Shown one piece after another: positions 62,383 to 64,000 of a stretch of 64,000 bases of DNA. The stretch is from Runella slithyformis DSM 19594. Lineage in GTDB: Bacteria > Bacteroidota > Bacteroidia > Cytophagales > Spirosomataceae. The position numbers and the translations under genes were made by a program. Location: NCBI RefSeq assembly GCF_000218895.1, contig NC_015703.1:6504740-6568739 (forward strand). The letters run 5' to 3'. The notes below the pieces were generated by a model. It had not been told where the DNA came from. It made no database searches and worked only from the letters and a program-made list of their open reading frames with translations. Every line of letters begins with the position of its first letter. The stretch's first letter is position 1.

Positions 62383-63759
62383 TCATTGTTCAAAGGTTTG
62401 CGCAATACGTTGATTTTTAAGCAATCTGTACGGCACAGCACTTGCCACAGGTTTTGGTTCCACAATACTCTTCAAAGGCTCTTCATCCACCCGAAATTTA
62501 TTGACGCCTACCATGACCCGCATACCCTGCTGAAGGGCAGATAAAGTTGACTGCGCATTTTGTTCAATCTGATCCTGAATAAAATTCTGCTCAAACGCAG
62601 CACACAAGCCTCCCTTTGCTTCCACTTCCAAAAACAGCGTCCACGCGCTGTCGGCCACTTGTTGCGTCAGATTTTCCAAAAAGTAGCTCCCGGCGGCAGG
62701 ATCAAGGGTTTTGTCAAGATGCCCTTCTTCTTTCAATAAAACAGAAACATTGCGCGCGATGCGTTCCGAAAACTCATCCGGTTGGCGAAATACCGCATCG
62801 TAGGCATGGACCGTCAGGGCATCGCACCCGCCGATGACGGCACTCATGGACTCGGTCGTGGCGCGTAAAAAATTGGTATTGGGCGTAATGGCCGCGTCGT
62901 AATAGGTAGACGTTTGGGCATGCAGGTACACAGTTTTCGGCTCACCCCCCCAACTCGTCTGCACTCTTTGCCATAGGTACCGCAATGCCCGCAACTTGGC
63001 AATTTCCATGAAATAATTGGTTCCGATCGAAACGGAAAAATACAGTTTTGAGAATGCTTCCTCGGCAGAAAGCCCCGCATCCGTCAGTTTATCCACATAA
63101 GTGACGGCCGACGCCAGCGTAAAAGCCAATTCCTGAGCTGCATTGGCCCCCGCATTATGAAATACATGACTGCCTGCGCAGATCGTTTTGAAGTGAGGCG
63201 AATCTTTCACAGCGGTACAGAGTGCTGCCAGCTCATCAAAATAGGTCTCTGAAAGATGCCCTGTGGTCATCCATTCCGCTAAGCCGTCATCTGCCGCCCC
63301 CCCTTTCATCTGATAGGCAATAAAGGATTGAAGGCCGCGCACTAATTCCGCAGTCCGGCCGTTGGTTTGAAAAAAAACGGGAGTATCGCTGAGTTTAAGG
63401 CCGTTCAGAAGTTTCATCAGATCAACGGTTTCGAGGGATACCCCTCGTAGGTCCAGCGTGAGGGCGTCAGCGCCTTTTTGCAATAGGGAGAGCATCTCGG
63501 CGTTTGTGACTCGCTCATTTTTGTACACCACTACGGGCCGGGTAAGCCATCCTACTTTCTTTTGCTGAGCGGCCTGCATTGACGCCACCGGGGCTTCCGG
63601 CACATCTTCATCGGTATAATACGGCTCGACAACAAAGCCTTCAGGAGTATGCCACCGCAGGGTTGTATCAAAGTCTTTGCCTTTTAAGTCTTTGAGCACC
63701 TGTTGGGTCCATGCGTTTTTGTCAGTTGGCGAAAATTCAGAAAAAAGGGAAGATCTCAT
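62383..63759 (-). CDS. mutA: methylmalonyl-CoA mutase, small subunit
   Basis: 458 aa, shorter than the typical about 600-aa small subunit. The barrel (SIGTNYFMEIAKLRALRYLWQRV, TTESMSAVIGGCDALTVHAYD, DPAAGSYFLENLTQQVADSAW) is followed by MVGVNKFRV, but the C-terminal cobalamin-binding domain is missing. The sequence ends shortly after KSIVEPKPVASAVPYRLLKN. The catalytic partner is the large subunit downstream, so this subunit is probably structural. Its loss of the B12 fold is a common trait of Bacteroidota small subunits. It heads the operon. Confidence 0.93.
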   Translation of the reverse strand: MRSSLFSEFSPTDKNAWTQQVLKDLKGKDFDTTLRWHTPEGFVVEPYYTDEDVPEAPVASMQAAQQKKVGWLTRPVVVYKNERVTNAEMLSLLQKGADALTLDLRGVSLETVDLMKLLNGLKLSDTPVFFQTNGRTAELVRGLQSFIAYQMKGGAADDGLAEWMTTGHLSETYFDELAALCTAVKDSPHFKTICAGSHVFHNAGANAAQELAFTLASAVTYVDKLTDAGLSAEEAFSKLYFSVSIGTNYFMEIAKLRALRYLWQRVQTSWGGEPKTVYLHAQTSTYYDAAITPNTNFLRATTESMSAVIGGCDALTVHAYDAVFRQPDEFSERIARNVSVLLKEEGHLDKTLDPAAGSYFLENLTQQVADSAWTLFLEVEAKGGLCAAFEQNFIQDQIEQNAQSTLSALQQGMRVMVGVNKFRVDEEPLKSIVEPKPVASAVPYRLLKNQRIAQTFEQ

Positions 63760-63942
63760 GAAGGTATTGCAATATAAAAAAGGAATCTGTGCGTTATAGG
63801 CAGGTAAAAATAGGCGTTATATTTTTGGGTTTCAACTTCCGTTAAAACAAATGCCGTCTTATCTATCCTATCTATCGTACCATTTTCGTTTGCCGTCTTT
63901 TAAATTTACCTTACCAATTACAAAATCACTATATTTAAGTCG

Positions 63943-63971
63943 TTGTTTCTAAATCCTTTTTCCTATTTTTG
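63943..63971 (+). promoter_or_regulatory. promoter for a gene beyond the window's right edge
   Basis: TTG (63943-63945) and TATTTTTG (63964-63971) match the TTG / TAnnTTTG Bacteroidota promoter with an 18-nt spacer on the plus strand. The transcript would start about 63978 and run out of the window. The 63760-63942 stretch before it holds no gene and is the divergent upstream region of the mutase operon. Confidence 0.5.
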
Positions 63972-64000
63972 CAACCCTTTATTATAGAGCATTTAGGCAA

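Noticed and set aside
63760..63960. Cobalamin riboswitch upstream of the methylmalonyl-CoA mutase operon
   Set aside because: I could not find the B12-box-like core in this AT-rich leader.

Overview
The window looks like a chromosomal segment of a Bacteroidota bacterium, most likely order Cytophagales (a Runella/Spirosomataceae-like genome). The evidence is a SusC/SusD outer-membrane pair, a GEVED-domain surface protein, TonB-linked receptors with carboxypeptidase-like plug extensions, the cluster parA-parB-DUF5683-dapB-lepB, two-subunit methylmalonyl-CoA mutase, TAnnTTTG-type promoter boxes and the near absence of Shine-Dalgarno sequences. The species assignment is inference. No rRNA, tRNA or CRISPR array was seen.

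Layout. 1-5.5 kb: the 3' end of a GEVED surface protein, a GNAT acetyltransferase, a PaaE-like flavo/iron-sulfur reductase, a HesB/IscA protein, and a DUF1080 plus FAD-dependent sugar-lactone-oxidase-like pair. 5.8-10.4 kb: chromosome partitioning genes parA and parB with a candidate parS site upstream, then DUF5683, dapB and lepB, closed by a strong terminator. 10.5-17.6 kb: a very large BNR-repeat (sortilin-like) exoprotein and an S9 peptidase, flanking a decayed stretch (13.8-15.2 kb) with a 79-bp triplicate repeat, a 47-aa orphan ORF and a gene remnant with a stop at codon 7. 17.8-26.2 kb: CoA-transferase/hydrolase, NIPSNAP protein, HxlR regulator divergent from an aldo/keto reductase, PQQ-type sugar dehydrogenase with cytochrome c, a PGM1-like ATP-grasp ligase and a class V aminotransferase. 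26.4-27.2 kb: a 13-copy, 59/60-bp tandem array next to a four-helix-bundle (rRNA intervening-sequence-like) gene.

27.7-32.6 kb: aroQ and an RND efflux pump with its adaptor but no outer-membrane channel gene. 32.6-33.8 kb: a mostly noncoding region dense in perfect hairpins. 33.8-39 kb: a SusC-SusD-lipoprotein operon with no visible catabolic enzyme. 39.2-52.3 kb: the two subunits of an AddAB-type nuclease/helicase in separate places, with a LytS/LytTR two-component system, an outer-membrane beta-barrel receptor and an M14 peptidase between them. 52.4-57.2 kb: a freshly broken GNAT gene (nonsense codon plus 23-bp tandem duplication), an ABC exporter, a MerR regulator and an unrecognised 664-aa exported protein translationally coupled to it. 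57.2-63.8 kb: thyA, a two-gene Septu-like defence module (PtuA-like ATPase plus PtuB-like HNH nuclease) and the methylmalonyl-CoA mutase operon.

The most notable items are the Septu-like pair, the candidate parS, the dissected GNAT pseudogene, the repeat families (79 bp, 59/60 bp, and the triple hairpin at 33.0 kb with a related motif at 10.46 kb), and the unrecognised 664-aa protein with a D-x-E strand-like motif. I did not find a clearly undescribed multi-gene system.
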